A stretch of DNA of 64,000 nucleotides from Arthrobacter sp. ZGTC412 (GTDB lineage: Bacteria; Actinomycetota; Actinomycetes; Actinomycetales; Micrococcaceae), in the NCBI RefSeq assembly GCF_002929215.1, contig NZ_PJII01000017.1, positions 1 to 64,000 on the forward strand, written 5' to 3'. The notes under the pieces were generated by a model that searched no databases, was not told the DNA's origin, and saw nothing but the letters and a program-made list of their open reading frames with translations. Made by a program: the position numbers and the translations under genes. Shown piece by piece: positions 1 to 9,685 of this stretch (its first letter is position 1; every line of letters starts with the position of its first letter).

Positions 1-76
1 GAACCCGGAAGCTAAGACCCACAGCGCCGATGGTACTGCACCCGGGAGGGTGTGGGAGAGTAGGTCACCGCCGGAC
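1..76 (+). rRNA. rrf: 5S ribosomal RNA, 3' portion (partial)
   Basis: The window begins inside a 5S rRNA gene. The conserved 5S segments GAACCCGGAAGCTAAG and GGGAGAGTAGGTC are present in order, and the sequence ends in the terminal-stem strand CCGCCGGAC. The 5' part, and presumably the 16S and 23S genes, lie upstream of the window. The exact 3' end is estimated to within a few bases. Confidence 0.93.
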
Positions 77-87
77 ACACATTACGA

Positions 88-120
88 GTAGGGCCCTGAC
101 ACCAGATGTCAGGGCCCTAC
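88..120 (+). terminator. rRNA operon terminator hairpin
   Basis: A perfect 14-bp inverted repeat (GTAGGGCCCTGACA and its complement) with a 5-nt loop starts 11 nt after the 5S end and is followed by CGCTTT. Its position and strength fit the transcription terminator of the rRNA operon. Confidence 0.85.
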
Positions 121-486
121 CGCTTTAACCACCCACACCCCACCAGCCCGAGTCCTCCCAATCCGCACCCACCAGGGAACCCTCCACCACCTCCCGCGGC
201 AGCACCACCGTCGCACGTCAACAATCGATGAAGCGTTGGCCCCAGAACCGCAGGAGCCGGTGGAGCATCGCCGGGGCGGGGGCGGAAGTTGATAGAGCGC
301 CATGTGAATATCCCCACGATGGTGCCGGCTGGTGATCCCTCTGTCCCGCCCCGCGAGGCGACTCCACTAGAATTGATGCAGATGTACGGACTTCGAAGCG
401 CTTGATTTCGGGTTGCGTAGAAAACGAAACACGGATACGAGCGGCTGCAGTGCGCCAGTGGTCGGCTCACAACAGGAGGAATCCAC
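121..486 (+). promoter_or_regulatory. Intergenic leader between 5S rRNA and GDR/TPR gene
   Basis: This 366-bp gap contains no convincing gene; the long minus-strand reading frames crossing it are by-products of the neighbouring repeat-rich gene. A weak promoter candidate is TTGCGT (413-418), a 17-nt spacer, then TACGAG (436-441). A strong ribosome binding site, CAGGAGGA, lies just before the ATG at 487. Nothing else stands out. Confidence 0.35.
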
Positions 487-2265
487 ATGGCTGAGCACAA
501 CGGCGGCAACCGCGGAGGAAATGATCGCGGCGGGTTCCGCGGTAACAATAATTCCGGGGGTGACCCTCGCGGTTTCCGATCCCGCACCAACCGGGACAAC
601 GCAGGTCCCTCCGACCGGTCCGCCGGCAGCGGGGAGCGCAAGCCCTTCGGTGACCGTGACAAGAAGCCGTTTGGTGATCGTCCGCGTCGTGACGGGGACG
701 GGGAACGCCGCGGTTTTGGCGGCGGCGAGCGTACCCCGTCTGGTGACCGCGACCGCAAGCCTTTTGGTGACCGTGACAAGAAGCCGTTTGGTGATCGTCC
801 GCGTCGTGATGGCGAGGGTGACCGCCGTAGTTTCGGTGGCGGCGAGCGTAAACCTTTTGGCGACCGTGACAAGAAGCCGTTTGGTGATCGTCCGCGTCGT
901 GACGGCGAGGGTGACCGCCGCAGCTTTGGTGGCGGTGAGCGCAAGCCGTTTGGTGACCGCGACCGCAAGCCCTACGGCGATCGCGAAAATAGGTCCTTCG
1001 GCGACCGTCCGCGTCGTGACGGCGAGGGCGACCGCCGTAGTTTCGGTGGGGGAGAGAACCGAAAGCCCTTTGGTGACCGGAGCGACCGCCCCAACCGCGG
1101 TGACCGCCAGGACCGCCAGGACCGCGCGCCCCGCAGCTTCGACCGTGGTTCCGACCGTGGTTCTGACCGCGACGCCGGACCCCGCACTTTTGGGCGGGAC
1201 CGTCAGGAAGAGCGCCCGGCCCGTGTCCCCAACATGCGTGACCTCCGCAGCGCCAACCGCCCCGACCGCGAACGGTCCCCTCAGATCGACGAGGATGTCA
1301 CCGGCAAAGAGCTGGACCGCGCCACACAGCACCAGATCAAGACGCTTGAGGCTGCCAGCGCCGAGTGGGTTGCCCGCCACCTGGTGATGGCCGGCCGCTT
1401 GATTGACGACGAGCCCGAACTGGCCTTCCAGCACGCCCTCGCCGCAAGCCGCCGGGGCGGCAGGCTCGCTGCTGTCCGCGAAGCCGTTGGGCTCACGGCC
1501 TATGCTGCCGGCCACTACGGCGAGGCGCTTCGGGAATTCCGGACGTATCGCCGGATCAGCGGCTCCAACGTGCATCTGCCGGTGATGGCTGACTGCGAAC
1601 GCGGCCTCGGCCGTCCAGACCGGGCACTCGACGTGGTCCGGTCCGAGGAAGCCCAGGACCTCGACGCTCCGGGCAAGGCCGAGCTCGCCATCGTGGCTGC
1701 CGGCGCGCGGACCGACCTCGGCCAGCTGGACGCCGCCGTGGCCGAACTGGAGATCGCGCAGTTGGACATCAACCGTGCGTTCTCCTACAGCCCACGCCTC
1801 TTCCGCGCCTACGGTGACGCACTCGCCGCCGTCGGCCGTACCGCCGAGGCGGAGAAATGGCAGAAGCAGGCAGTAGTTGCGGAAAACGCGCTTGGCCTGG
1901 GCGTTGACGAAGAACCCGACATCATTGACCTGGGCTGGGACGAGCAGGAGGAAGCCCGCGAGGAAGCAGAACGCCGCCGGCTCCTGGACCGCGCGTCCTC
2001 CGCTTCGGCTTCCGCGGCTGCCGCTGAAACGCCCGCAAGAACTGGCGAAGCTGCGACGTCTGCCGCTGTCCCGGAAGAGACGCACGAAGGCGGATCAGGC
2101 CAAGCTGTCGACGCCAACATCGACGACCAGGAAACGGACTACTTCGTTTCCGACGACGCCGAGTCTGACGAGGACTCGGTTGAAACCGACGAACTGGACC
2201 ACGACGGAGAGGAATTGCCCGATGGCAACGCTCCGGAGGACAACCAGGATCGCCGGGAAGACTAA
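487..2265 (+). CDS. GDR-repeat, TPR-like protein with acidic tail
   Basis: A 592-residue protein in three zones. Residues 1 to about 270 are low-complexity, rich in G, D, R, K and F, with tandem units built on KPFGDRDKKPFGDRPRRDG and RRSFGGGE (about 31-residue period, roughly residues 50-205). Residues about 280-470 are helical and alanine-rich, with TPR-like pairs (ALAASRRGG, AAGHYGEALREF, ALAAVGRTAEAEKW). Residues about 475-592 are strongly acidic. The start is set by CAGGAGGA 8 nt upstream. The basic, repeat-rich N-terminus resembles RG-type RNA-binding disordered regions, and the gene follows the rRNA operon, so RNA or ribosome association is a possibility, but no function is assigned. 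Similar proteins occur in Arthrobacter as hypothetical or TPR proteins. Confidence 0.85.
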   Translation: MAEHNGGNRGGNDRGGFRGNNNSGGDPRGFRSRTNRDNAGPSDRSAGSGERKPFGDRDKKPFGDRPRRDGDGERRGFGGGERTPSGDRDRKPFGDRDKKPFGDRPRRDGEGDRRSFGGGERKPFGDRDKKPFGDRPRRDGEGDRRSFGGGERKPFGDRDRKPYGDRENRSFGDRPRRDGEGDRRSFGGGENRKPFGDRSDRPNRGDRQDRQDRAPRSFDRGSDRGSDRDAGPRTFGRDRQEERPARVPNMRDLRSANRPDRERSPQIDEDVTGKELDRATQHQIKTLEAASAEWVARHLVMAGRLIDDEPELAFQHALAASRRGGRLAAVREAVGLTAYAAGHYGEALREFRTYRRISGSNVHLPVMADCERGLGRPDRALDVVRSEEAQDLDAPGKAELAIVAAGARTDLGQLDAAVAELEIAQLDINRAFSYSPRLFRAYGDALAAVGRTAEAEKWQKQAVVAENALGLGVDEEPDIIDLGWDEQEEAREEAERRRLLDRASSASASAAAAETPARTGEAATSAAVPEETHEGGSGQAVDANIDDQETDYFVSDDAESDEDSVETDELDHDGEELPDGNAPEDNQDRRED

Positions 2266-2270
2266 AGCGG

Positions 2271-3260
2271 ATGACTGAAGCGACCCTGATTTCCCGGTTC
2301 GATGCACTGCTCGCCGACCTTGACGGTGTGGTTTACGCCGGCGCTCACGCCATCCCGGCTGCAGTGGAATCACTCCAGCAGCTGGCAGGCCTCGGTGTGG
2401 GCCTCGGCTACGTGACGAACAATGCGTCGCGGAGCCCTGCCGACGTGGCAGCCCACCTCCGGAAACTTGGCGCACCCGCCGATGACAGCCAGGTGGTCAG
2501 CTCCTCCCAGGCCGCCGCGGAGATGCTCGCTTCTGAACTGCCGCCTGGCTCGAAGGTGCTGATCACCGGAAGCCCTGCGCTGGCACAGGAAATCGAACTG
2601 GTGGGCCTGGTGCCCGTGTACGGCCAGGACGAGGAACCCGTGGCGGTAGTGCAGGGCTTCAACCCGGCCATCGGCTGGAAGGAACTCGCCGAGGCGGCCT
2701 ACGTGGTGTCGGCCGGAGCAGTGTGGGTGGCCACCAACACTGACATGTCCATCCCGCAGGCCCGCGGCATCGCGCCCGGCAACGGTACCCTTGTAGCCGC
2801 AGTCACCGCAGCCACCGGCCAAACGCCCCGCGTAGCCGGTAAACCGGAAGCGCCGCTCTTCCACTCCGCCGCCAAGCGGCTGGCAGCGGAGCGGCCCTTG
2901 GTAGTGGGGGACCGGCTGGACACAGACATCCTGGGTGGGAACAACGCAGGCTTCGCCACCGTGGCGGTACTGACCGGCGTCGACACCCGGCAAACCATCC
3001 TGGCTGCACGCTCCGCCGAGCGCCCCGACTACATCATCAGCTCCCTGGCTGACCTGCACCGCCCGTACCCGGCCGTCACGGAAAGCGACGGTACCTACAC
3101 ATGCGGCGAGGCGACGGCCCGCGTGGCCAACGGCGCCGTGGGCATCATTGGCCGCCAGGACAACCTCGATTCCTGGCGGGCGGCGTGTGCCTCGTGGTGG
3201 GCAGCCACCCCCGACGCGTCCTCGCCTCAGGCGCCGCAGCTCGTGTGGATGGATCACTAG
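2271..3260 (+). CDS. HAD-IIA hydrolase (glycerol-3-phosphate phosphatase-like)
   Basis: A 329-residue NagD/PGP-type HAD phosphatase. The nucleophile motif is ADLDGVVY (Asp16, Asp18), followed by VTNNAS, the lysine region GKPEAPLF and the metal-binding VGDRLDTDILGG. The cap lies between the second and third motifs. Its position before a small gene, tlyA, nadK and recN matches M. tuberculosis Rv1692, a characterised glycerol-3-phosphate phosphatase that recycles phospholipid head groups; transfer of that substrate here is an inference from synteny and family. It starts 5 nt after the TPR gene, so the two may be co-transcribed. Confidence 0.9.
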   Translation: MTEATLISRFDALLADLDGVVYAGAHAIPAAVESLQQLAGLGVGLGYVTNNASRSPADVAAHLRKLGAPADDSQVVSSSQAAAEMLASELPPGSKVLITGSPALAQEIELVGLVPVYGQDEEPVAVVQGFNPAIGWKELAEAAYVVSAGAVWVATNTDMSIPQARGIAPGNGTLVAAVTAATGQTPRVAGKPEAPLFHSAAKRLAAERPLVVGDRLDTDILGGNNAGFATVAVLTGVDTRQTILAARSAERPDYIISSLADLHRPYPAVTESDGTYTCGEATARVANGAVGIIGRQDNLDSWRAACASWWAATPDASSPQAPQLVWMDH

Positions 3261-3263
3261 GCT
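3258..3263 (+). promoter_or_regulatory. Candidate -10 element, leaderless start
   Basis: TAGGCT sits 6 nt before the ATG at 3270; its first three bases are the stop codon of the HAD gene. The spacing would place the transcription start on the A of the ATG. No clear -35 is visible. Confidence 0.4.
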
Positions 3264-3269
3264 GGTTGG

Positions 3270-3521
3270 ATGACTGAGCTGAGCCACCCTGACGAATCCG
3301 CAGCAGCCCAGCCCTCCCCGGACTGGCCGCGGACCAGCCAAGCCGAGGTAACGGACCACCTGGTGCAACAGTCCCTGGAACGCCTGGACGCTTTGCCCCG
3401 GAAACCCGTCTCAGAGCACGAGGCGGCCTACAGCGAACTCCATGATGAGCTGCGCGCCGCCCTGGACGCAGACCCGGCGGAGCATCACCGCGCCCGCATC
3501 AAAAATTCGGACGGCGCCTGA
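3270..3521 (+). CDS. Small conserved protein (Rv1693 position)
   Basis: An 83-residue acidic, soluble protein with no recognised domain; helical segments (VQQSLERLDALP, YSELHDELRAALDAD) suggest a short helical hairpin. It lies between the HAD phosphatase and tlyA, exactly where M. tuberculosis carries the small Rv1693. No Shine-Dalgarno precedes the ATG; instead TAGGCT (3258-3263) lies 6 nt upstream, overlapping the stop codon of the previous gene, which suggests leaderless initiation from an internal promoter. Its stop overlaps the start of tlyA by one base (TGATG). Confidence 0.8.
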   Translation: MTELSHPDESAAAQPSPDWPRTSQAEVTDHLVQQSLERLDALPRKPVSEHEAAYSELHDELRAALDADPAEHHRARIKNSDGA

Positions 3522-4336
3522 TGCCGGTGCGCCTTGACCAGGCATTGGTTGCGCGCGGCCTGGCCCGGTCCCGCACGCACGCTGCCACGCTGATAGCCGA
3601 AGGAAAAGTAAGCTCGGCCGGCCAAGTGCTCGGCAAAGCATCAATGCAGGTTTCCGAGGACAAGCATCTGGTGGTCCAGCACGACGAGCAGGACACCTAC
3701 GTGAGCCGCGCCGGGCATAAATTGGCCGGCGCGCTGGATGCTTTTCCCGAGGTTTCGCCGGCCGGAAAAAAGTGCCTTGACGCCGGCGCCTCCACCGGGG
3801 GCTTCACTGATGTCCTGCTTCGGCGCGGCGCCCCGCTCGTGGTGGCGGTCGACGTCGGGCACGGCCAGTTGGTGCCCCAGCTGCGGGAAGATCCCCGCGT
3901 GGAAGTCCACGAAGGACTCAATGTGCGGTACATGAAGCCCGAAGACATCGGCGGCCCGGCAGCGCTCACCGTGGCTGACCTGTCCTTTATTTCGCTGAGC
4001 CTGGTGGTGCAGCCGCTGGCGGAGTGCACCGAACCGGGCGGTGACCTGGTGCTGATGGTGAAGCCGCAGTTCGAAATCGGCAAGGACCGGCTGGGACGCA
4101 CCGGCGTGGTGACTTCTGAGCGGGAGCGGCGCATGGCGGTGGAAAAAGTGGCACGGGCAGCGCAGGACGCAGGCCTGGAGCTCCGGGGCCTCGCGCAGAG
4201 CCCGCTGCCGGGACAGGACGGAAACGTCGAATACTTCCTGTGGATAAAGCGCAGGATCAGTCAAGAGTTGCCTAAGATCGAAGAGCGAGACGCAGCCACC
4301 GCTGCCTTGCTCGGACGTATCTGGCACAACCACTAG
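3521..4336 (+). CDS. tlyA: 16S/23S rRNA 2'-O-methyltransferase TlyA
   Basis: A 271-residue protein with an N-terminal S4 RNA-binding domain (about residues 1-60, VRLDQALVARGLARSRTHA) and an FtsJ/RrmJ-type methyltransferase domain with the SAM motif CLDAGASTGGFTDVLL. Known TlyA proteins 2'-O-methylate C1409 of 16S and C1920 of 23S rRNA (E. coli numbering), which confers sensitivity to capreomycin-type drugs; length matches the family (about 268). The start overlaps the stop of the small upstream gene (TGATG), indicating translational coupling. Followed after 13 nt by nadK. Confidence 0.93.
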   Translation: MPVRLDQALVARGLARSRTHAATLIAEGKVSSAGQVLGKASMQVSEDKHLVVQHDEQDTYVSRAGHKLAGALDAFPEVSPAGKKCLDAGASTGGFTDVLLRRGAPLVVAVDVGHGQLVPQLREDPRVEVHEGLNVRYMKPEDIGGPAALTVADLSFISLSLVVQPLAECTEPGGDLVLMVKPQFEIGKDRLGRTGVVTSERERRMAVEKVARAAQDAGLELRGLAQSPLPGQDGNVEYFLWIKRRISQELPKIEERDAATAALLGRIWHNH

Positions 4337-4349
4337 AAAGCGGAACCTG

Positions 4350-5375
4350 ATGAGCAGGCGTGTACTGGTCCTCGCCCACACCGGCCGCGAGGAATCCTTG
4401 AAGGCCGCCTGGGAGGCCTGCGTCCAGCTGCAGGCCTCCGGGATTGTCCCGGTGATGCAGGAATCCGAGCTGGATGACATGGAACGCTTCTTCGGGCACC
4501 TCGCCCAGCCGGTGGAAGTCCTCCACGACCACGTCCAGCTCCCCGACGTTGAACTCGTGATGGTGCTCGGCGGCGACGGCACCATCCTGCGCGCGGCCGA
4601 GCTGGTCCGGGAAGTGGACGTGCCTTTGCTCGGTGTGAACCTGGGCCATGTGGGCTTCCTCGCCGAGAGCGAGCGGGCGGACCTGGCCCAAACCGTTGAA
4701 TGGATCGCCAGCCGCGAATACACGGTGGAAGAGCGCATGACCATTGACGTACAGGTGTGGGTCCGGGGGCAGAAAATCTGGCACACCTGGGCGCTCAACG
4801 AGGCCGCGATTGAAAAAGCCAACCGGGAACGCATGCTGGAGGTGGTCACCGAGGTGGACGAACGTCCGCTGACGTCCTTCGGCTGCGACGGCATCGTGAT
4901 GGCCACCCCTACCGGTTCCACGGCCTACGCGTTTTCCGCGGGCGGTCCCGTGGTCTGGCCGGAGGTGGAGGCGCTTGTCATTGTTCCCATCAGTGCCCAC
5001 GCACTCTTCGCCAAGCCGCTGGTGGTCTCGCCCCGCTCACGCCTCGCCGTCGAAGTCCTGGGACGCACAGGCGCCCAGGGCGTCCTCTGGTGTGATGGCC
5101 GGCGCTCCGTTGACCTGCCGCCGGGTGCCAGGGTGGAGGTCACAAAGTCAGCCACTCCCGTGCGGCTGGCGCGGACCCATCAAACTCCTTTCTCGGGCCG
5201 GCTGGTACGAAAGTTTGAACTGCCCATCCACGGCTGGCGGGGGCCTGTCCCCAAGGCCGAAGCCATCCACACGGGCCCCCTTCCCGTCGTCCGGACGCCA
5301 CGGCCCATGCCGCCGCTTCAGCTGCCCCACAGCGGGCATCCGGACATCGACCCCGATCCCTCAACCGCAAAGTGA
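4350..5375 (+). CDS. nadK: NAD kinase
   Basis: A 341-residue ATP/polyphosphate-type NAD kinase that makes NADP from NAD. It has the GGDG motif (LGGDGTILRAA), GVNLGHVGFLAE, and the substrate-binding stretch GDGIVMATPTGSTAYAFSAGG. About 50 residues at the C-terminus, rich in proline, extend beyond the catalytic domain and look disordered. Gene order tlyA-nadK-recN is the standard actinobacterial arrangement. The gap to recN is 3 nt. Confidence 0.95.
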   Translation: MSRRVLVLAHTGREESLKAAWEACVQLQASGIVPVMQESELDDMERFFGHLAQPVEVLHDHVQLPDVELVMVLGGDGTILRAAELVREVDVPLLGVNLGHVGFLAESERADLAQTVEWIASREYTVEERMTIDVQVWVRGQKIWHTWALNEAAIEKANRERMLEVVTEVDERPLTSFGCDGIVMATPTGSTAYAFSAGGPVVWPEVEALVIVPISAHALFAKPLVVSPRSRLAVEVLGRTGAQGVLWCDGRRSVDLPPGARVEVTKSATPVRLARTHQTPFSGRLVRKFELPIHGWRGPVPKAEAIHTGPLPVVRTPRPMPPLQLPHSGHPDIDPDPSTAK

Positions 5376-5378
5376 ACC

Positions 5379-7118
5379 ATGCTTGAAGAACTGAGAATCC
5401 GCGATCTGGGCGTCATCACCGACGCGACACTGCCGCTGGGCCCCGGGCTGAGCGTGGTGACCGGCGAGACCGGCGCCGGCAAGACCATGGTGGTCACCGC
5501 CGTCGGCCTCCTCCTGGGAGCCCGTTCGGATGCGGGCGCCGTCCGCAGCGGCGCCAAGAGCGCAACTGCCGAGGCGGTGCTCAAGCTCGACGCCGGCCAC
5601 CCCGCCCTCGCGCGTGCCCTTGAGGCCGGCGCGGAGGCGGAAGAGTTCGACGGCGGCGCTGAGCTCATCCTCGCCCGCCGGCTCGGTTCGGACGGCCGCA
5701 GCCGTGCTTTCCTGGGCGGCCGGGCCGCCCCCGTGGGGGTCCTCGCCGAGATCGGCGAAACGCTTGTTGTCGTCCACGGCCAGTCCGACCAGATCCGGCT
5801 CAAGGGCGCCGCAGCGCAGCGCGGTGCGCTGGACAAGTTCGCCGGTGAAACGCTGGCTGGCCCTCTGAGCGCCTACCAGAATCTTTACAGCCACTGGAAA
5901 TCCAGCCAGGCCGAGCTGGACACGCTCCGCAGTGCCGCCCGGGACCGGCTCCGTGAAGCCGAATCGCTGGAGGCGGCACTGGCTGAGATCGACGAAGTGG
6001 ACCCGCAGCCGGGGGAGGACGAACTCCTCAAAGCAGAGGCAGTAAAACTGGCTAACGTGGAGGAACTGCGGATCGCAGCCAGCACTGCCCATCAGGCCCT
6101 GATCGCAGAGGACTTCGGCGACGCAGGGGACGCCACCACCCTGGTGGACGCCGCGAAGCGGACCCTTGAGCACGTGGCTGAGCACGACACGGAACTCGGG
6201 TCCGCGGCGGCACGCCTGGCCGAGGTGGGGTTCCTGCTGAACGATATCGCCACCGAACTGGCCAGCTACCAAGCCGGGCTGGACACGGAAGGACCGGAAC
6301 GGCTCGCCGAGATCGAGGACCGGCGCGCGGTCCTGGCCAAGCTGATCCGCAAGTACGCCCCCTCCATCGACGAAGTCCTTCAGTGGGCAGCAAATGCCCG
6401 GGTGCGCTTCGACGAGCTGCAGGACGATTCAACCCGCATCGAAACCCTGGACGCCGAGGTGGTCCGGGCCGAGGCGGACCTGCAGAAGCAGGCCGCGGCC
6501 ATCACCAAAATCAGGACAAAAGCCGCCAAGGAGCTTTCGTCACGCGTCAGCGCTGAGCTGAAGGCACTGGCCATGGCCGATGCCACCCTGGTGATTAACC
6601 TCGAAGCCACCGGCCAGCTGGGACCGCACGGCGCGGACGAGATCAGCTTCCTGCTGCAGCCCCACTCAGGGGCTCCCGCCAGGCCGCTGGGCAAGGGGGC
6701 GTCCGGCGGTGAACTGTCCCGCGTGATGCTGGCCATCGAAGTGGTGCTTGCTGCAGTGGACCCTGTTCCTACGTTTGTGTTCGACGAAGTGGACGCCGGA
6801 GTGGGCGGACGCGCCGCCGTCGAGATCGGCCGCCGGCTGGCGATGCTGGCCCGCCACGTGCAGGTGCTGGTGGTCACGCACCTGCCGCAGGTGGCCGCCT
6901 TCGCGGACCAGCACATCACCGTCACCAAGACGTCTGTCAGGGGAGCCGACGGCAAAACAGCCACCGGATTCACCTCAAGTGATGTCCGCCTCCTTGACGG
7001 CCCCGAACGGGTGCGCGAACTGGCCCGGATGCTGGCAGGCCAGGAGGACTCGGAGTCGGCCCAGGCCCACGCGCAGGAACTGCTGGACGACGCCAAACTG
7101 CTGCCACAGCGGGCCTGA
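5379..7118 (+). CDS. recN: DNA repair protein RecN
   Basis: A 579-residue SMC-like ATPase of double-strand-break repair. Walker A is GETGAGKT (residues 29-36); the ABC signature is [15 protein letters not shown] and Walker B is [14 protein letters not shown] near residues 440-480. The central part (about 155-390) is helical and forms the expected coiled coil. Length is typical. It closes the tlyA-nadK-recN run; a 112-nt gap with GC-rich sequence separates it from pyrG. Confidence 0.95.
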   Translation: MLEELRIRDLGVITDATLPLGPGLSVVTGETGAGKTMVVTAVGLLLGARSDAGAVRSGAKSATAEAVLKLDAGHPALARALEAGAEAEEFDGGAELILARRLGSDGRSRAFLGGRAAPVGVLAEIGETLVVVHGQSDQIRLKGAAAQRGALDKFAGETLAGPLSAYQNLYSHWKSSQAELDTLRSAARDRLREAESLEAALAEIDEVDPQPGEDELLKAEAVKLANVEELRIAASTAHQALIAEDFGDAGDATTLVDAAKRTLEHVAEHDTELGSAAARLAEVGFLLNDIATELASYQAGLDTEGPERLAEIEDRRAVLAKLIRKYAPSIDEVLQWAANARVRFDELQDDSTRIETLDAEVVRAEADLQKQAAAITKIRTKAAKELSSRVSAELKALAMADATLVINLEATGQLGPHGADEISFLLQPHSGAPARPLGKGASGGELSRVMLAIEVVLAAVDPVPTFVFDEVDAGVGGRAAVEIGRRLAMLARHVQVLVVTHLPQVAAFADQHITVTKTSVRGADGKTATGFTSSDVRLLDGPERVRELARMLAGQEDSESAQAHAQELLDDAKLLPQRA

Positions 7119-7230
7119 CCCGGCCCGGGCAAGCAGGGCGAACGGGGCAACCCCTTGCCTGCCGGGCGCCCGGACCCGCAGACTGGATCATTTGGGGAAA
7201 CAGTTCCCGGACCCGTGGAAGGCTCATTTG

Positions 7231-9000
7231 ATGATAGGCTCGAATTCCGTGGTGCAGCGATCAAATTCCCGTATAAATTCCCGGTTCCCGGGCTCGTCCA
7301 AGACGACCAAACACATCTTCGTAACCGGTGGTGTGGCGTCCTCGCTCGGCAAGGGACTGACGGCATCAAGCCTCGGTCATCTGCTGCGGGCACGCGGCTT
7401 GTCTGTAACTATGCAGAAGCTCGATCCCTATCTGAACGTGGATCCGGGCACAATGAACCCCTTCCAGCACGGCGAAGTCTTCGTCACCGACGACGGCGCC
7501 GAGACGGACCTGGATATCGGACACTACGAGCGCTTCCTCGACGAAAACCTTGAGGGCTCGGCCAACGTGACCACCGGCCAGGTGTACTCCACCGTCATCG
7601 CCAAGGAACGCCGCGGTGAATACCTCGGAGACACCGTGCAGGTTATCCCGCACATCACCGATGAGATCAAGCGCCGCATGCGCCTGCCTGCCGAAGGCAA
7701 GAACGCCCCGGACGTCATCATCACCGAAATCGGCGGCACGGTCGGCGACATCGAATCCCAGCCGTTCCTCGAATCGGCCCGGCAGGTTCGCCAGGACATC
7801 GGCCGCACCAACGTCTTTTTCCTGCACGTCTCCCTGGTTCCGTACATCGGACCGTCCCAGGAACTGAAGACCAAACCCACCCAGCACTCCGTCGCAGCGC
7901 TGCGCTCCATCGGCATCCAGCCCGAAGCGATCGTTATCCGCTCGGACCGCGAAGTGCCGGACGCCATGCGGGAAAAGATCGGCCGGATGTGCGACGTCGA
8001 CATCGACGCCGTGGTCAATGCTGCCGATGCGCCCAGCATCTACGACATCCCCAAGACCCTGCACACCCAGGGCCTTGACTCTTACATCGTGCGTGCCCTG
8101 GATCTTCCCTTCAAGGACGTGGACTGGACCAGCTGGGACAAGCTGCTTGAGGCTGTCCACAACCCCAAGCACCACGTCGAAATTGCCCTGGTGGGCAAGT
8201 ACATCGACCTGCCGGACGCCTACCTGTCCGTCACCGAGGCCCTGCGCGCCGGCGGTTTCGCGAACGACACCAAGGTCAAGATCCGCTGGGTCCCCTCGGA
8301 CGAGTGCGAAACCCGCGAAGGTGCCATCCAGGCGCTTGACGGGGTCAACGCCATCTGCGTCCCGGGCGGCTTCGGCATCCGCGGACTGGAGGGCAAGCTC
8401 GGTGCCCTGAAGTTTGCCCGCGAAACCAAGCTGCCGGTCCTGGGACTCTGCCTGGGCCTGCAATGCATGGTCATCGAGTACGCCCGCAACGTTGTGGGGC
8501 TGGAAGGTGCGTCCTCCAGCGAGTTCGAGCCGGATTCCAAGTACCCCGTCATCGCCACGATGGAAGAGCAACTGGAGTTCGTCGAGGGTCGCGGCGATCT
8601 GGGTGGCACCATGCGCCTGGGCCTGTATGAGGCCAAGCTCGACGCCGGCTCGGTGATCGCCGGGACGTACGGCAAGACCACTGTCAGCGAACGCCACCGC
8701 CACCGCTACGAGGTGAACAACAAGTACCGTGACCAGATCGCAGCCGAAGGGCTGGTCTTCTCCGGCACGTCCCCGGACGGCAAGCTGGTGGAGTTCGTCG
8801 AGCTTCCCGCCGACGTCCACCCGTACTACGTGGCCACCCAGGCGCACCCTGAGCTGAGCTCGCGCCCCACCCGGCCGCACCCGCTCTTCGCCGGGCTCGT
8901 CAAGGCAGCCCTGGACCACCAGGAGGGCGCCGACACGGCCGCCGGCCTGAGTGCTGTTGCCCCGGAGGCTGAGCAGTCCGGTACGGTAGCCGCTAAGTAG
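7231..9000 (+). CDS. pyrG: CTP synthase
   Basis: A 589-residue CTP synthase (UTP + ATP + glutamine to CTP). The N-terminal synthetase domain begins at [15 protein letters not shown]; the C-terminal class I glutaminase has [11 protein letters not shown], the nucleophile motif LGLCLGLQ and the catalytic HPELSSRP. An N-terminal extension of about 25 residues precedes the synthetase core. ATG 7231 is chosen because GGAAGG lies 8 nt upstream; GTG codons at 7249 and 7252 are alternatives. The open frame continues upstream into recN, but that part is only a shadow of recN. Confidence 0.95.
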   Translation: MIGSNSVVQRSNSRINSRFPGSSKTTKHIFVTGGVASSLGKGLTASSLGHLLRARGLSVTMQKLDPYLNVDPGTMNPFQHGEVFVTDDGAETDLDIGHYERFLDENLEGSANVTTGQVYSTVIAKERRGEYLGDTVQVIPHITDEIKRRMRLPAEGKNAPDVIITEIGGTVGDIESQPFLESARQVRQDIGRTNVFFLHVSLVPYIGPSQELKTKPTQHSVAALRSIGIQPEAIVIRSDREVPDAMREKIGRMCDVDIDAVVNAADAPSIYDIPKTLHTQGLDSYIVRALDLPFKDVDWTSWDKLLEAVHNPKHHVEIALVGKYIDLPDAYLSVTEALRAGGFANDTKVKIRWVPSDECETREGAIQALDGVNAICVPGGFGIRGLEGKLGALKFARETKLPVLGLCLGLQCMVIEYARNVVGLEGASSSEFEPDSKYPVIATMEEQLEFVEGRGDLGGTMRLGLYEAKLDAGSVIAGTYGKTTVSERHRHRYEVNNKYRDQIAAEGLVFSGTSPDGKLVEFVELPADVHPYYVATQAHPELSSRPTRPHPLFAGLVKAALDHQEGADTAAGLSAVAPEAEQSGTVAAK

Positions 9001-9025
9001 TTCCGCACGAAATAAGGACGGCGCG

Positions 9026-9685
9026 ATGCCCGGTACACCTGAAACCACCCCTGCTGTGAAGGTTTCGGATGCGCCGAGCCCGCGCCGTCTTTTGTCCCAG
9101 GAGAAGGTCTACGAGGGCCGGATTTGGGACGTTGTCAGCGACAGCTTCCAGCTCCAGGAAACAGGCGAGGCCCTCACCCGGGACTACATCGAACACCCCG
9201 GCGCGGTGGCCGTCCTTCCTATGAATGACGACGGCGAGATCCTCCTTCTCAAGCAGTACCGGCACCCCGTGGGCATGGACCTTTGGGAGATTCCGGCCGG
9301 TCTGCTGGATGTGGAAGGCGAGGACTTTGTGGTAGGCGCGGCCCGCGAACTCGCGGAAGAAGCAGATCTCGCCGCCGGCACCTGGAACGTCCTGGCCGAC
9401 TTCTTCAACTCACCCGGTTCGTCCAGCGAGGCCATCAGGATCTACCTGGCCCGGAACCTCACCGACGTCCCGCACCACGAACGCCATGAGCGGACGGACG
9501 AGGAAGCCGAGATCGAATTCCACTGGATCAGCCTTGATGACGCCGTGGAATCGGTATTGGCCGGCAGGCTCCACAACCCGTCCGCCGTCGTCGGTATCCT
9601 TGCCGCCGCAGCCGCCCGCGCTGAGGGGTATGCCAATCTCCGCCCCGCGGATGCGCCCTGGCCCGCGCACCCCAGCCAGCGCTGA
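9026..9685 (+). CDS. NUDIX hydrolase, ADP-ribose pyrophosphatase type
   Basis: A 219-residue NUDIX protein. The NUDIX box reads through [10 protein letters not shown]...[11 protein letters not shown] (about residues 92-115), preceded by [24 protein letters not shown], as in ADP-ribose pyrophosphatases of the NudF/Rv1700 group, which cleave ADP-ribose to AMP and ribose-5-phosphate. Placement between pyrG and xerD matches M. tuberculosis Rv1700. Its stop overlaps the start of xerD by one base (TGATG), so the two are coupled. Confidence 0.88.
   Translation: MPGTPETTPAVKVSDAPSPRRLLSQEKVYEGRIWDVVSDSFQLQETGEALTRDYIEHPGAVAVLPMNDDGEILLLKQYRHPVGMDLWEIPAGLLDVEGEDFVVGAARELAEEADLAAGTWNVLADFFNSPGSSSEAIRIYLARNLTDVPHHERHERTDEEAEIEFHWISLDDAVESVLAGRLHNPSAVVGILAAAAARAEGYANLRPADAPWPAHPSQR

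Noticed and set aside
640-1070. Repeats that might suggest a CRISPR array or VNTR
   Set aside because: The repeats stay in frame within a coding region, with no unique spacers; they encode the GDR protein repeats.
117-2085. Long minus-strand open frames of 283 and 572 codons opposite the GDR/TPR gene
   Set aside because: They are mirror products of high-GC repeat coding sequence, with Arg/Ser/Pro-rich or Val/Ala/Thr-rich low-complexity content and no ribosome binding site.
6748-7230. Upstream extension of the pyrG frame
   Set aside because: It overlaps recN in another frame and lacks similarity to CTP synthase; the start at 7231 has a ribosome binding site.
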